Below, in pieces: positions 1 through 6,354 of a stretch of 16,923 nt of DNA (positions within the stretch are counted from its first letter, which is position 1; the number at the start of each line of letters is the position of its first letter). The DNA is from Acidobacteria bacterium UBA2161 (GTDB lineage Bacteria; Acidobacteriota; Vicinamibacteria; Vicinamibacterales; UBA823): NCBI GenBank assembly GCA_002328835.1, contig DCWN01000034.1:58663-75585 (forward strand), written 5' to 3'. A model generated the notes under the pieces. The model was not told the origin of the DNA and ran no database searches. It saw only the letters and a list, made by a program, of their open reading frames with translations. The position numbers and the translations under genes were made by a program.

Positions 1-2
1 GA

Positions 3-68
3 GCGACGTTCGGAGCGGCTTGGCTGGCCCATGCCCTCGCCGCCGATCCCCCAGGAGCGCCCGCGTGA
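3..68 (+). CDS. C-terminal end of an upstream gene (partial, unidentified)
   Basis: Reading from base 3 gives 21 codons ending in TGA at 66-68, with the C-terminus ATFGAAWLAHALAADPPGAPA shown here split as ATFGAAWLAHA and LAADPPGAPA. The stop overlaps the GTG start of the serine hydrolase in a GTGA junction, which is the typical signature of translational coupling in one operon. The fragment is too short to identify. An alanine-rich helix like this could end a sugar kinase such as AnmK, but that is only a guess from the downstream genes. Confidence 0.5.
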   Translation, partial: ATFGAAWLAHALAADPPGAPA

Positions 69-1126
69 GCTTCGACGAGGCCGCGGCGATCGTCAGCCGG
101 GCCATCGAGGCCCAGGTCTTCCCGGCGGCCACCGTGGAGGTCGGCCGTGCCGGCGGCCCCCTGTGGGAGGGCGCCTGGGGCGCCCTGGCCTACGACGATG
201 GCGCCGCGCCCACGAGCCTCGACACGGTCTTCGATCTCGCCTCGCTGACCAAGGTCGTCGCGACGACGACGCTCGCCATGCGTCACGCCGACGGGGGCCG
301 CCTGGCGCTCACCGACCGCCTCGGCGAACACCTTCCACGCTGGCAAGGCGACGACCGTTCGGCCGTGACGATCGCGGACCTCCTGGCGCACACGGGCGGC
401 CTCGCGGCCCACGAGCCGCTGTTTCACGATCACGCGGGTCGCGCCGAGTTCGAGCCGCGCATCTGCCGGCTCCCGCTCGAGTACGAGCCGCGCACGAAGT
501 CCGTCTACAGCGACCTCGGCTTCATTCTGCTCGGGTTTCTACTCGAAGACCTGGGGAAGGCGGGGCTCGACGCACAGTTCGGACGGACGGCTGATGCCTG
601 CGGCCTGGCCAGCCTGAGCTACGCGCCACCGCCCCCACACCTCTCGATCGCACCCGCCGGGGACAACGCATGGCGTGGCCGCCGCCTGGTCGGTGAAGTG
701 CACGACGACAACGGCTGGGCGCTCGGCGGCGTGGCCGGCCACACCGGACTCTTCGGCACGGCCGCGGCCGTGGGACGATTCGCGCGCCTGATCCTGAAGG
801 GGCTGGCGGGCGAGCCGACGCTCGCCCAGCCGGACACCGTGCGTCAGTTCACCCGTCGCGCCGACGTGCCAGGCAGTTCCCGCGCGCTGGGGTGGGATAC
901 GATGCTGCCGACCTCGTCGTGCGGCCATCGGCTGTCGCCCTCGGCGATCGGGCACACCGGGTTCACCGGCACCTCGCTCTGGATCGATCCCGCGCGCGAT
1001 CTCTACATCGTGTTCCTGACCAACCGGGTCCATCCCGCCGTGCACGATGCCGAGGCGATCCGGGCCGTCCGGCCCGCCCTGCACGATGCCGTGGTCGACG
1101 CGGCGCCCCAGGGCGTCGCTGACTGA
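65..1126 (+). CDS. Serine hydrolase, class C beta-lactamase / esterase-like
   Basis: A 353-residue protein of the penicillin-binding-protein-like serine hydrolase superfamily (Beta-lactamase, PF00144). The catalytic Ser60 and Lys63 sit in SLTK, the second motif is YSD at 148-150, the family's LLAHTGGL segment is at 106-113, and the third (KTG-equivalent) box is HTG at 297-299. The YSD plus HTG combination is more typical of EstB-like esterases and peptidases than of true AmpC enzymes, so antibiotic resistance should not be assumed. I chose the GTG at 65 because an AGGAG lies 7 bases upstream and because it overlaps the previous gene's stop as GTGA. A TTG at 20 in the same frame is a poorer start. 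No clear signal peptide is visible from the GTG, which suggests a cytoplasmic protein. The symporter follows after 6 bases, so the pair is probably cotranscribed. Muropeptide or peptide processing is an inference from that pairing. Confidence 0.88.
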   Translation: MSFDEAAAIVSRAIEAQVFPAATVEVGRAGGPLWEGAWGALAYDDGAAPTSLDTVFDLASLTKVVATTTLAMRHADGGRLALTDRLGEHLPRWQGDDRSAVTIADLLAHTGGLAAHEPLFHDHAGRAEFEPRICRLPLEYEPRTKSVYSDLGFILLGFLLEDLGKAGLDAQFGRTADACGLASLSYAPPPPHLSIAPAGDNAWRGRRLVGEVHDDNGWALGGVAGHTGLFGTAAAVGRFARLILKGLAGEPTLAQPDTVRQFTRRADVPGSSRALGWDTMLPTSSCGHRLSPSAIGHTGFTGTSLWIDPARDLYIVFLTNRVHPAVHDAEAIRAVRPALHDAVVDAAPQGVAD

Positions 1127-1132
1127 TCCTCC

Positions 1133-2872
1133 ATGACGCTGACGGCGATCGACTGGGCGGTCATCATCGGATACTTCGTGGTCGTCCTCGCCATCGGCAT
1201 GGCGTTCTACCGCCGTGCCGGCACGAGCGTCGACCACTATTTCCTCTCGGGGCGCTCGCTGCCGTGGTGGCTTGCGGGCACGTCGATGGTCGCCACGACA
1301 TTCGCGGCCGACACCCCGCTCGCCGTGGCCGGCATCGTCGCACGCGACGGCATCGCCGGGAACTGGATCTGGTGGAACGCCGCCCTCGGCAGCACGCTGG
1401 CCGTGTTCTTCTTCGCCCGACTCTGGCGCCGGGCCGGCATCCTGACCGACGTCGAGTTCGCGGAACTGCGCTACACGGGGCGGCCCGCCGCCTTTCTCCG
1501 GGGCTTCCGGGCGCTGTACCTCGGCCTGCCGATCAACTTCCTCATCATGGGTTGGGTCAACCTGGCCATGGCCAAGATCCTGCTGGTCACGATGGGCTGG
1601 GATCGCCTGACGGCCGTGCTCATCAGCCTGGCCTTCACCGGGGTGTACTCGTCGGTCTCGGGCCTGTGGGGCGTGGTCGTGGGCGACCTCGTGCAGTTCA
1701 TCCTGGCCATGGGCGGCACCATCGCACTTGCCTGGTTCGCGCTGCGGTTGCCCGCGGTCGGCGGCATCGCCGGCTTGCGGGAATCGCTCCCCGACTCGAC
1801 GTTCCAGTTCATGCCCACCATCGGCGGCGACACGTCGACGGCCGAGACCTTCGCGCTGCCGGTCGCGGCGTTCATCGCGTTCGTCGGCGTGCAGTGGTGG
1901 GCCAGCTGGTACCCGGGCCAGGAAGCCAGCGGCGGCGGCTACGTCGCTCAACGGATGATGTCGGCGAAGGACGAGCGCCATTCGCTGCTGGCCACGCTCT
2001 GGTTCACGATCGCCCACTACTGCATCCGGCCCTGGCCCTGGATTCTCGTGGGCCTCGCCTCGATCGTGCTGTACCCGTCGGTGGCCGATCGCGAGGCCGC
2101 CTACGTCATGGTGCTACGGGATCATCTGCCCGTCGGCTGGCGCGGCCTGCTCCTGGGCGCCTTCTTCGCCGCCTACATGTCCACGATCGGCACCCAGCTG
2201 AACTGGGGCTGCTCGTACGTCATCAACGACTTCTACCGGCGCTTCGTCCGGGCGGATGCGGACGAGCGGCACTACATCAGGGCGGCCCGCCTGACGACGC
2301 TCCTCCTGATGGCGCTCGGCGGCGTGACGACCTTCTATCTCGAGAGCATTCGCCAGGCGTGGGAGTTCATTCTCGAGTCCGGCGCCGGTATCGGCCTGGT
2401 GCTGATCCTGCGGTGGTACTGGTGGCGGGTGAACGCATGGTCGGAGGTCACCGCGCTGGTCGCGCCGGCGATCGGCTTCGCCTACCTCAACCTCTTCACG
2501 GAGGTAGCCTTCCCGTCGACGCTCTTCTACCTCGTCACGTGGACGACCATCTGCTGGCTGGTGGTGACCTTCCTGACCCCGCCCGAGCCGACGGATCACC
2601 TCATCGCGTTCTACCGGCGGGTCCGCCCGGGCGGTCCGGGGTGGGCACGGATCGCGCGGGCCGCCGGCGACCCGCCGCCGGAGGCGATCGGCAGCCTGGT
2701 CGTTGACTGGATGGCCGGCTGGGTGCTCGTCTACAGCACGCTGTTCGGCATCGGCGCGCTGCTCTTCCAGTCGCTCTCCGCCGCGCTGCCGTACGCTGCC
2801 TGCGCGACGGCCGCCGCGCTACTGTTGCACCATCACCTGACCAAGCGCGGCTGGAAGAGCGTGACCGGCTAG
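1133..2872 (+). CDS. Sodium:solute symporter (SSS family)
   Basis: A 579-residue polytopic membrane protein of the solute:sodium symporter family (LeuT fold). It begins with a hydrophobic helix at about residues 8-26. The family's loop FLSGRSLPWW is at 37-46, followed by SMVATTFAADTPL at 51-63, which corresponds to the unwound first core helix contributing to sodium binding. Many further hydrophobic helices follow, consistent with the usual 13-14. It lies 6 bases after the serine hydrolase stop, so the two are likely one transcript. The substrate cannot be read from the sequence. In Bacteroidota an SSS transporter (MurT) imports N-acetylmuramic acid, and a similar cell-wall sugar role here is possible but unproven. 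The next gene downstream is convergent and ends 34 bases away, with no clear terminator between them. Confidence 0.93.
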   Translation: MTLTAIDWAVIIGYFVVVLAIGMAFYRRAGTSVDHYFLSGRSLPWWLAGTSMVATTFAADTPLAVAGIVARDGIAGNWIWWNAALGSTLAVFFFARLWRRAGILTDVEFAELRYTGRPAAFLRGFRALYLGLPINFLIMGWVNLAMAKILLVTMGWDRLTAVLISLAFTGVYSSVSGLWGVVVGDLVQFILAMGGTIALAWFALRLPAVGGIAGLRESLPDSTFQFMPTIGGDTSTAETFALPVAAFIAFVGVQWWASWYPGQEASGGGYVAQRMMSAKDERHSLLATLWFTIAHYCIRPWPWILVGLASIVLYPSVADREAAYVMVLRDHLPVGWRGLLLGAFFAAYMSTIGTQLNWGCSYVINDFYRRFVRADADERHYIRAARLTTLLLMALGGVTTFYLESIRQAWEFILESGAGIGLVLILRWYWWRVNAWSEVTALVAPAIGFAYLNLFTEVAFPSTLFYLVTWTTICWLVVTFLTPPEPTDHLIAFYRRVRPGGPGWARIARAAGDPPPEAIGSLVVDWMAGWVLVYSTLFGIGALLFQSLSAALPYAACATAAALLLHHHLTKRGWKSVTG

Positions 2873-2906
2873 GCGGAGAACACCGGCCGCGTCAGCCTCA
2901 ACAGCG

Positions 2907-3704
2907 TCATCTGGGGCTGCGCGGGAGTGAGGGCCGCTGGCCACCCGGCGGGGCAGGCCCCGCACCAGGCCGTCCGATGCCGCTCGACTGGCCCGGCCGA
3001 CGCCCACCCGGAGCCTGACCGCTCCCGCCCCGGCCACCATTGCCGACGCCTGGACGCCGCCCCCCGCCCGCGCCCTCTGTCCCGGGACCAACCTGCCCCG
3101 CGGCGCCCGCGGCGCCGGCGCCAGCCTGCCCGCTGACGTTCGTGTACAAGAAGACCCACTCGTTGTACCGGGACCGCCCCTGGTAGAGCCGCAGGGACTC
3201 CGCTTCGCTCTTGCTGACGACGCCGACCACGCCGCCTCGCACGCCGCCTTCTCCGGTGTCGAACGCCGACGACGACGATGACGAGAAGGCGTTGGGCGGC
3301 GCGCTCGACCCGCCTCGAGCGCCCGCGCCACCAGCCTCCGAACTGCCCGGAAGTCCGGTCCCCGGCGTGGCCCCGGGCACGGCGGTCGTCTGATAGAGCA
3401 CCTGGAACTCGCCGTCCTCGACCATCGGATCGGCGTACTCCTGGCGAAGAAACTTCTGGTCGACCAGCAGCTCGATGCTGGGGGGAAACGCGCCGGCGAA
3501 CTTCCGCTGGAACAAGGCGACGGCCCGCGCGTACTGCTCCCCGCGGAAGACAAGCTCGGCCTCTCTCTCCCGCTGCATCGCCTGCCGCCACACCGGCAGG
3601 GCGACCGTGAGCATCACGCTCATCACGGCCAGCGACACGAGCAGCGCGGCCATCGCGTAACCGCGCGCATCGGCTAGCAGCCCGTGGTGAAGGTCCCACG
3701 GCAT
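2907..3704 (-). CDS. Atypical type II secretion / type IV pseudopilin with Gly/Pro/Arg-rich tail
   Basis: A 265-residue protein with a prepilin-like N-terminus. A short leader ends ...DARG15, followed by Y16 and a hydrophobic helix (AMAALLVSLAVMSVML), then the charged segment REREAELVFRGEQYARAV, typical of pseudopilins from acidobacteria and relatives. The conserved Glu at mature position 5 is replaced by Ala20, as in GspK-like tip pseudopilins. The core holds a pseudopilin-like stretch (FPPSIELLVDQ). Residues 191-265 are a low-complexity Gly/Pro/Arg-rich tail, probably disordered. The frame stays open upstream to 4445, but ATG 3704 is the only start placing the leader sensibly. An AGGAAGGAG stretch lies about 35 bases upstream, too far for a normal RBS. 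It is separated from the main operon by the oppositely oriented PKD gene, so it needs its own promoter or long readthrough. The role is probably filament tip or initiation. Confidence 0.8.
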   Translation of the reverse strand: MPWDLHHGLLADARGYAMAALLVSLAVMSVMLTVALPVWRQAMQREREAELVFRGEQYARAVALFQRKFAGAFPPSIELLVDQKFLRQEYADPMVEDGEFQVLYQTTAVPGATPGTGLPGSSEAGGAGARGGSSAPPNAFSSSSSSAFDTGEGGVRGGVVGVVSKSEAESLRLYQGRSRYNEWVFLYTNVSGQAGAGAAGAAGQVGPGTEGAGGGRRPGVGNGGRGGSGQAPGGRRPGQSSGIGRPGAGPAPPGGQRPSLPRSPR

Positions 3705-3747
3705 TCGACGAGCGATCCATCCCGGTTGGCGGTGTTGCTCCTTCCTC

Positions 3748-3764
3748 GAATATTCCCGATATTC
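3748..3764. promoter_or_regulatory. AT-rich inverted repeat in the divergent intergenic region
   Basis: GAATAT and ATATTC arms flank TCCCG, giving a perfect 6-base inverted repeat. It is an AT-rich island in very GC-rich DNA, between the minus-strand pseudopilin (start 3704) and the plus-strand PKD lipoprotein (start 3865). It could be an operator or contain a -10 element. On the minus strand a TTGGCT lies 15-16 bases upstream of GAATAT, which is a weak -35/-10 pair. No consensus promoter is clear for the plus-strand gene. Confidence 0.3.
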
Positions 3765-3864
3765 TCGGTCGTCGCGCCCAGCCAACCGAGCGCCTCGCCC
3801 GTCTCGGTGCCGCGCCCGACTTTCACCACGGACTGCACGACGCGCGGCTTGACCCCCTCCAGTC

Positions 3865-4683
3865 ATGCCGATATCATCGCCTTCGGGTTCGATGAGATCA
3901 AGGACGCTCACCTCGCCGTGGCGGCGCGCGGTGCTGGTCGCCGTCATCGCCGCGGCCGTTCTCGGTCCCGGCGCCGCCTGCAACACGGTTCCGCTTCTCG
4001 CCCCCACGCAATCGGCCATTACCCTGGCCATCTCGCCGCTGGTCTTGCCGATCAACGGCATCGCCGAAATCATCGCCACCGTCATCGAGCAGAGCGGCAC
4101 CGCCGTGCAGAATGGCACGCTCGTGACGTTCACGACGACGCTCGGCACGGTCTCGCCCCGTGAGGCGCGCACAGAGAACGGCAAGGTCCTCGTCAGGCTG
4201 AACGCCGGGAACCGCTCGGGCCTCGCCACCGTCGGCGCGCTCTCGGGCGACCCGATCTCCGAGAACGTGGACGTCCAGATCGGCGGCGCCGCGGCCTCGA
4301 CCATCGTGCTCACGGCCAATCCGAGCGTCGTCCCGTCGACCGGCGGCACGGTGCAGGTCGTCGCCCTGGTCACCGACGAGAACGGCAACCGCGTCGCCGG
4401 TGTGCCGGTGACCTTCACCACGACCGCCGGCCGGCTGGCCAACACGAATCGTGCCCACCAACAAGTCGGGCGAGGCCCGCGTCCAGCTGACGACGCGCCA
4501 GGATGCGCTCGTCACCGCAACCCTCGGCAACGTCTTCACGGATATCACCGTGACGGTCAACATCGCGCCGACGGTGGCCCTGACCGTGCCGTCCCCCGTC
4601 ACCGAAGGCGAGGGTGCAACGTTCACGCTGGCGGTCACCGCAGGTGCCAGCCCGATCCGGACGGTGACGATCGATTTCGGTGA
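3865..4683 (+). CDS. 5' part of a frameshifted Big_1/PKD-domain surface lipoprotein
   Basis: This frame encodes the N-terminal part of a secreted protein. It has a basic n-region (SPWRR), a hydrophobic segment (VLVAVIAAAVLG) and a cysteine at 39 in GAAC. That is an imperfect lipobox, so a lipoprotein is likely but not certain. Two bacterial Ig-like (Big_1/invasin type) domains follow, at about residues 50-138 and 145 onward. Both carry the VTFTTT strand and the pattern of choosing between ENGK and the SGEA segment in the next frame. Homology stops at Thr194 (base 4446). After that this frame reads nonsense to a stop at 4683, while the second Big_1 domain continues in the +1 frame. Skipping one base at 4447 gives an uninterrupted 498-residue protein. 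ATG 3892 (MRSRTLTS) is an equally good start. Neither has a Shine-Dalgarno sequence. The gene lies on the opposite strand inside the pilus-like block. Confidence 0.75.
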   Translation: MPISSPSGSMRSRTLTSPWRRAVLVAVIAAAVLGPGAACNTVPLLAPTQSAITLAISPLVLPINGIAEIIATVIEQSGTAVQNGTLVTFTTTLGTVSPREARTENGKVLVRLNAGNRSGLATVGALSGDPISENVDVQIGGAAASTIVLTANPSVVPSTGGTVQVVALVTDENGNRVAGVPVTFTTTAGRLANTNRAHQQVGRGPRPADDAPGCARHRNPRQRLHGYHRDGQHRADGGPDRAVPRHRRRGCNVHAGGHRRCQPDPDGDDRFR

Positions 4684-5362
4684 CGGATCGGCCCAGTCGC
4701 TCGGCGCGCTCACCGGCACGGGCACCGTCGCCCACGTCTACCGCCGTCGCCGCACCTATGTCGTCACGGTCACGGCGACCGACACCGGTGGCAAGAGCAC
4801 GACCGTCACGAGCACCGTCGTCGTCGACGAGGCGGACGAGACGGCGCTCAACGTCACCCTCGCGACATCGACAACTCTTGCAGCCCCTCCCATCTCCGTG
4901 AGCTTCACGGCGACGGTCACGCCGTCGGACGCCGAGATCAGCCGGTACAACTGGACCTTCGGTGATGGGAGTTCCGTCTCCACCAGCGGACCCGCAACGA
5001 GCCATGTCTACACGTCGTCCGGCACCCAGACGGTGACTGTCAGGGCCGCCGCGGTCGACGGACGGACGGCCAGAGCACAGACCCAGATCTTCATCCCTGA
5101 GGCAACACCACTCAGTGTCACCCTAACGACTACGACCCCGACCACGGCGCCTGTCTCCGTGGTGTTCACAGCGGCTGTCCTACCGACGAGCGCCGCCATC
5201 AGCAGATACGACTGGACGTTCGGCGACGGCGCGTCGGTCTCCACGAGCGGTGCCATCACGAGCCACGTTTACGGCTCGGCAGGCACAGTCACGGTGACGG
5301 TGACGGCCGTCGCGGTGGACGGTGGCACGGCAACGACCCAGATCCAACTCGTCATTCCCTAG
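4448..5362 (+). CDS. 3' part of the same lipoprotein: end of Big_1 plus three PKD domains
   Basis: This continues the upstream gene in the +1 frame. PTNKSGEARVQLTT completes the second Big_1 domain, followed by three PKD domains at about residues 234-322, 326-410 and 414-498 of the restored protein. Each has a PKD-type core: TIDFGDGS, NWTFGDGSS and DWTFGDGAS. The second and third are near copies with a period of 88 residues. A GTG at 4451 would let a gene caller start here, but no RBS is seen and the protein would lack a signal peptide, so it is not a separate gene. PKD and Big_1 modules form extended beta-sandwich stalks on surface and secreted proteins. No catalytic or C-terminal anchor domain is visible. 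The role is probably structural or adhesive, or the protein is a partner or substrate of the surrounding secretion system. The gene converges with the GspG-type gene that ends at 5447. Confidence 0.8.
   Translation: MVPTNKSGEARVQLTTRQDALVTATLGNVFTDITVTVNIAPTVALTVPSPVTEGEGATFTLAVTAGASPIRTVTIDFGDGSAQSLGALTGTGTVAHVYRRRRTYVVTVTATDTGGKSTTVTSTVVVDEADETALNVTLATSTTLAAPPISVSFTATVTPSDAEISRYNWTFGDGSSVSTSGPATSHVYTSSGTQTVTVRAAAVDGRTARAQTQIFIPEATPLSVTLTTTTPTTAPVSVVFTAAVLPTSAAISRYDWTFGDGASVSTSGAITSHVYGSAGTVTVTVTAVAVDGGTATTQIQLVIP
4853..5362 (+). repeat. Tandem duplication of a PKD domain, period 264 bases
   Basis: Two diverged copies begin with GTCACCCT at 4853 and 5117, exactly 264 bases (88 codons) apart. 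They share the order of motifs ISRY-WTFGDG, SVSTSG, TSHVY, TVTV and AVDG. The copies differ mainly at synonymous and linker positions, so this is an in-frame internal duplication that has since diverged. Confidence 0.75.
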
Positions 5363-5446
5363 ACGGATCCGAAATAGCTGCCCGCGATGGGGGTTGTCGG
5401 GGCTAGAGTCGCCGCGAAGGGGCTGGCGCATCTCGACCGAGGCGCG

Positions 5447-5854
5447 TCACCACTCCGCGTAGGGAGTGCCGTCCAGCGCCAGGCCCTCGGCGCCACTCTT
5501 CACGTCGAAGACCCCGAGTGTGGCCGTCGGGTTGTCGAAATCAGGCTCGGCCAGCACCGTCTGCCACGTGGCCCGCGACCCGGTGAACGGGTCTTCCGGA
5601 ATCTGGCGGATGTAGCCGTCGCCCACGAGCGAGTCCAGCGCCGGCGGATAGACCGTCTTGTCGGCGAAGTACTGATCGATGGCGTCGCGCATCCGGAAGA
5701 GATCTTCCTTCAGGACCGCCTCGCGCGACCGGACCACCGCCGTGCGGTACGACGCCAGGGCGATGCCCGCCAGCAGCGTGATCAGCGAGATGACGATCAG
5801 CAGTTCGACCAGCGTCCATCCCGCTGCGTTCCGGCATCGGCGCCACCTCGTCAT
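5447..5854 (-). CDS. GspG-type pseudopilin, second copy
   Basis: A 135-residue pseudopilin with a class III signal. The basic leader ends at Gly12, then W13-TLVELLIVISLI, with the conserved Glu at mature position 5. Trp at mature position 1 is unusual, since Phe or Met is the norm, and it may affect N-methylation. The mature protein has the GspG pattern: RTAVVRSREAVLKEDLFRMRDAIDQY in the helix, then YPPALDSLV, IPEDPF, and the C-terminal LDGTPYAEW that ends major pseudopilins of type II secretion systems. I chose ATG 5854 because GGAGG lies 10 bases upstream and the previous gene's stop is 23 bases away. It is the last gene of the contiguous pilus operon and is probably a filament subunit processed by a prepilin peptidase encoded elsewhere. 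Confidence 0.88.
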   Translation of the reverse strand: MTRWRRCRNAAGWTLVELLIVISLITLLAGIALASYRTAVVRSREAVLKEDLFRMRDAIDQYFADKTVYPPALDSLVGDGYIRQIPEDPFTGSRATWQTVLAEPDFDNPTATLGVFDVKSGAEGLALDGTPYAEW

Positions 5855-5877
5855 CCTCGGCCGCCCTCCGTTAGCCG

Positions 5878-6354
5878 TCACCACGTCCGATACTCGGTCC
5901 CGTCGAGCGCGGTGCCCCGGCTCGTGGTGAAGACGTCGTAGACGTTCTGGCCGCCCCAGGACCTGGCATCGGCATCGTCTTGATACGAGCGAAGCCCCCA
6001 CTCGGCGCTCTTCATCAACGGGTCGATCGGTACGCGGCGCAGGAACTTCAAGGTCCGGCCCGACGCGTCATTCGCCATCGGCACGCCCTCGACGAGCGTT
6101 TCGAGATCGGGCGGATACCCCTCGCTGCCGGGCTCGACGTCGATTGGACTGATGGCGCCGGTGTCCACGGCGTCCTTGTAACGATCGATCGCGGTGCGCA
6201 TCTCCCGCAGCACGCGACGCAGTTGGATCTCGCGCTGCCGCTGCATGGTCACCTGCGCGAGCGGCATGATCGCCGACGCCAGCGTCAGCAGGATCGTGCT
6301 GACCACCAGCAGTTCCACGAATGTGTAGCCGGCGCCGCCGGCCAGGCGCTTCAT
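5878..6354 (-). CDS. GspG-type pseudopilin, first copy
   Basis: A 158-residue pseudopilin. The leader MKRLAGGAG is cut after Gly9, leaving Y10-TFVELLVVSTILLTLA with Glu at mature position 5. The helix continues with QRQREIQLRRVLREMRTAIDRY. The family landmarks are YPPDLETLVEGV, RRVPIDPL, NVYDVFTTSRGTALDG and a C-terminal EYRTW. A short insertion (DTGAISPIDVEPGSEG) precedes YPPDL and makes it longer than the second copy. The start overlaps the secretin stop as ATGA, so translation is probably coupled. With the next gene it forms a tandem pair of major-type pseudopilins. The two are clearly paralogous but not recent duplicates. Confidence 0.9.
   Translation of the reverse strand: MKRLAGGAGYTFVELLVVSTILLTLASAIMPLAQVTMQRQREIQLRRVLREMRTAIDRYKDAVDTGAISPIDVEPGSEGYPPDLETLVEGVPMANDASGRTLKFLRRVPIDPLMKSAEWGLRSYQDDADARSWGGQNVYDVFTTSRGTALDGTEYRTW

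Noticed and set aside
65..1126. Serine hydrolase as an antibiotic-resistance AmpC beta-lactamase
   Set aside because: The YSD and HTG boxes and the absence of a clear signal peptide fit esterase or peptidase relatives. Nothing in the context points to resistance.
539..2017. A 492-residue open frame on the minus strand
   Set aside because: It is antisense to the serine hydrolase and symporter, is composed mostly of charged residues and Gly, and has no recognisable fold or signal. It is a GC-driven shadow.
1264..2706. A 480-residue plus-strand frame within the symporter
   Set aside because: It is the Arg/His-rich alternate frame of a clear membrane transporter, with no membrane helices of its own.
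3705..4445. Long N-terminal extension of the atypical pseudopilin frame
   Set aside because: The frame is open to 4445, but the extension is antisense to the Big_1 domains and would place the prepilin leader in the middle of the protein. The ATG at 3704 fits a normal leader.
4451..5362. PKD part as an independent gene from GTG 4451
   Set aside because: It would begin in the middle of a Big_1 domain, has no RBS and no signal peptide. A frameshifted continuation of the upstream frame explains it better.
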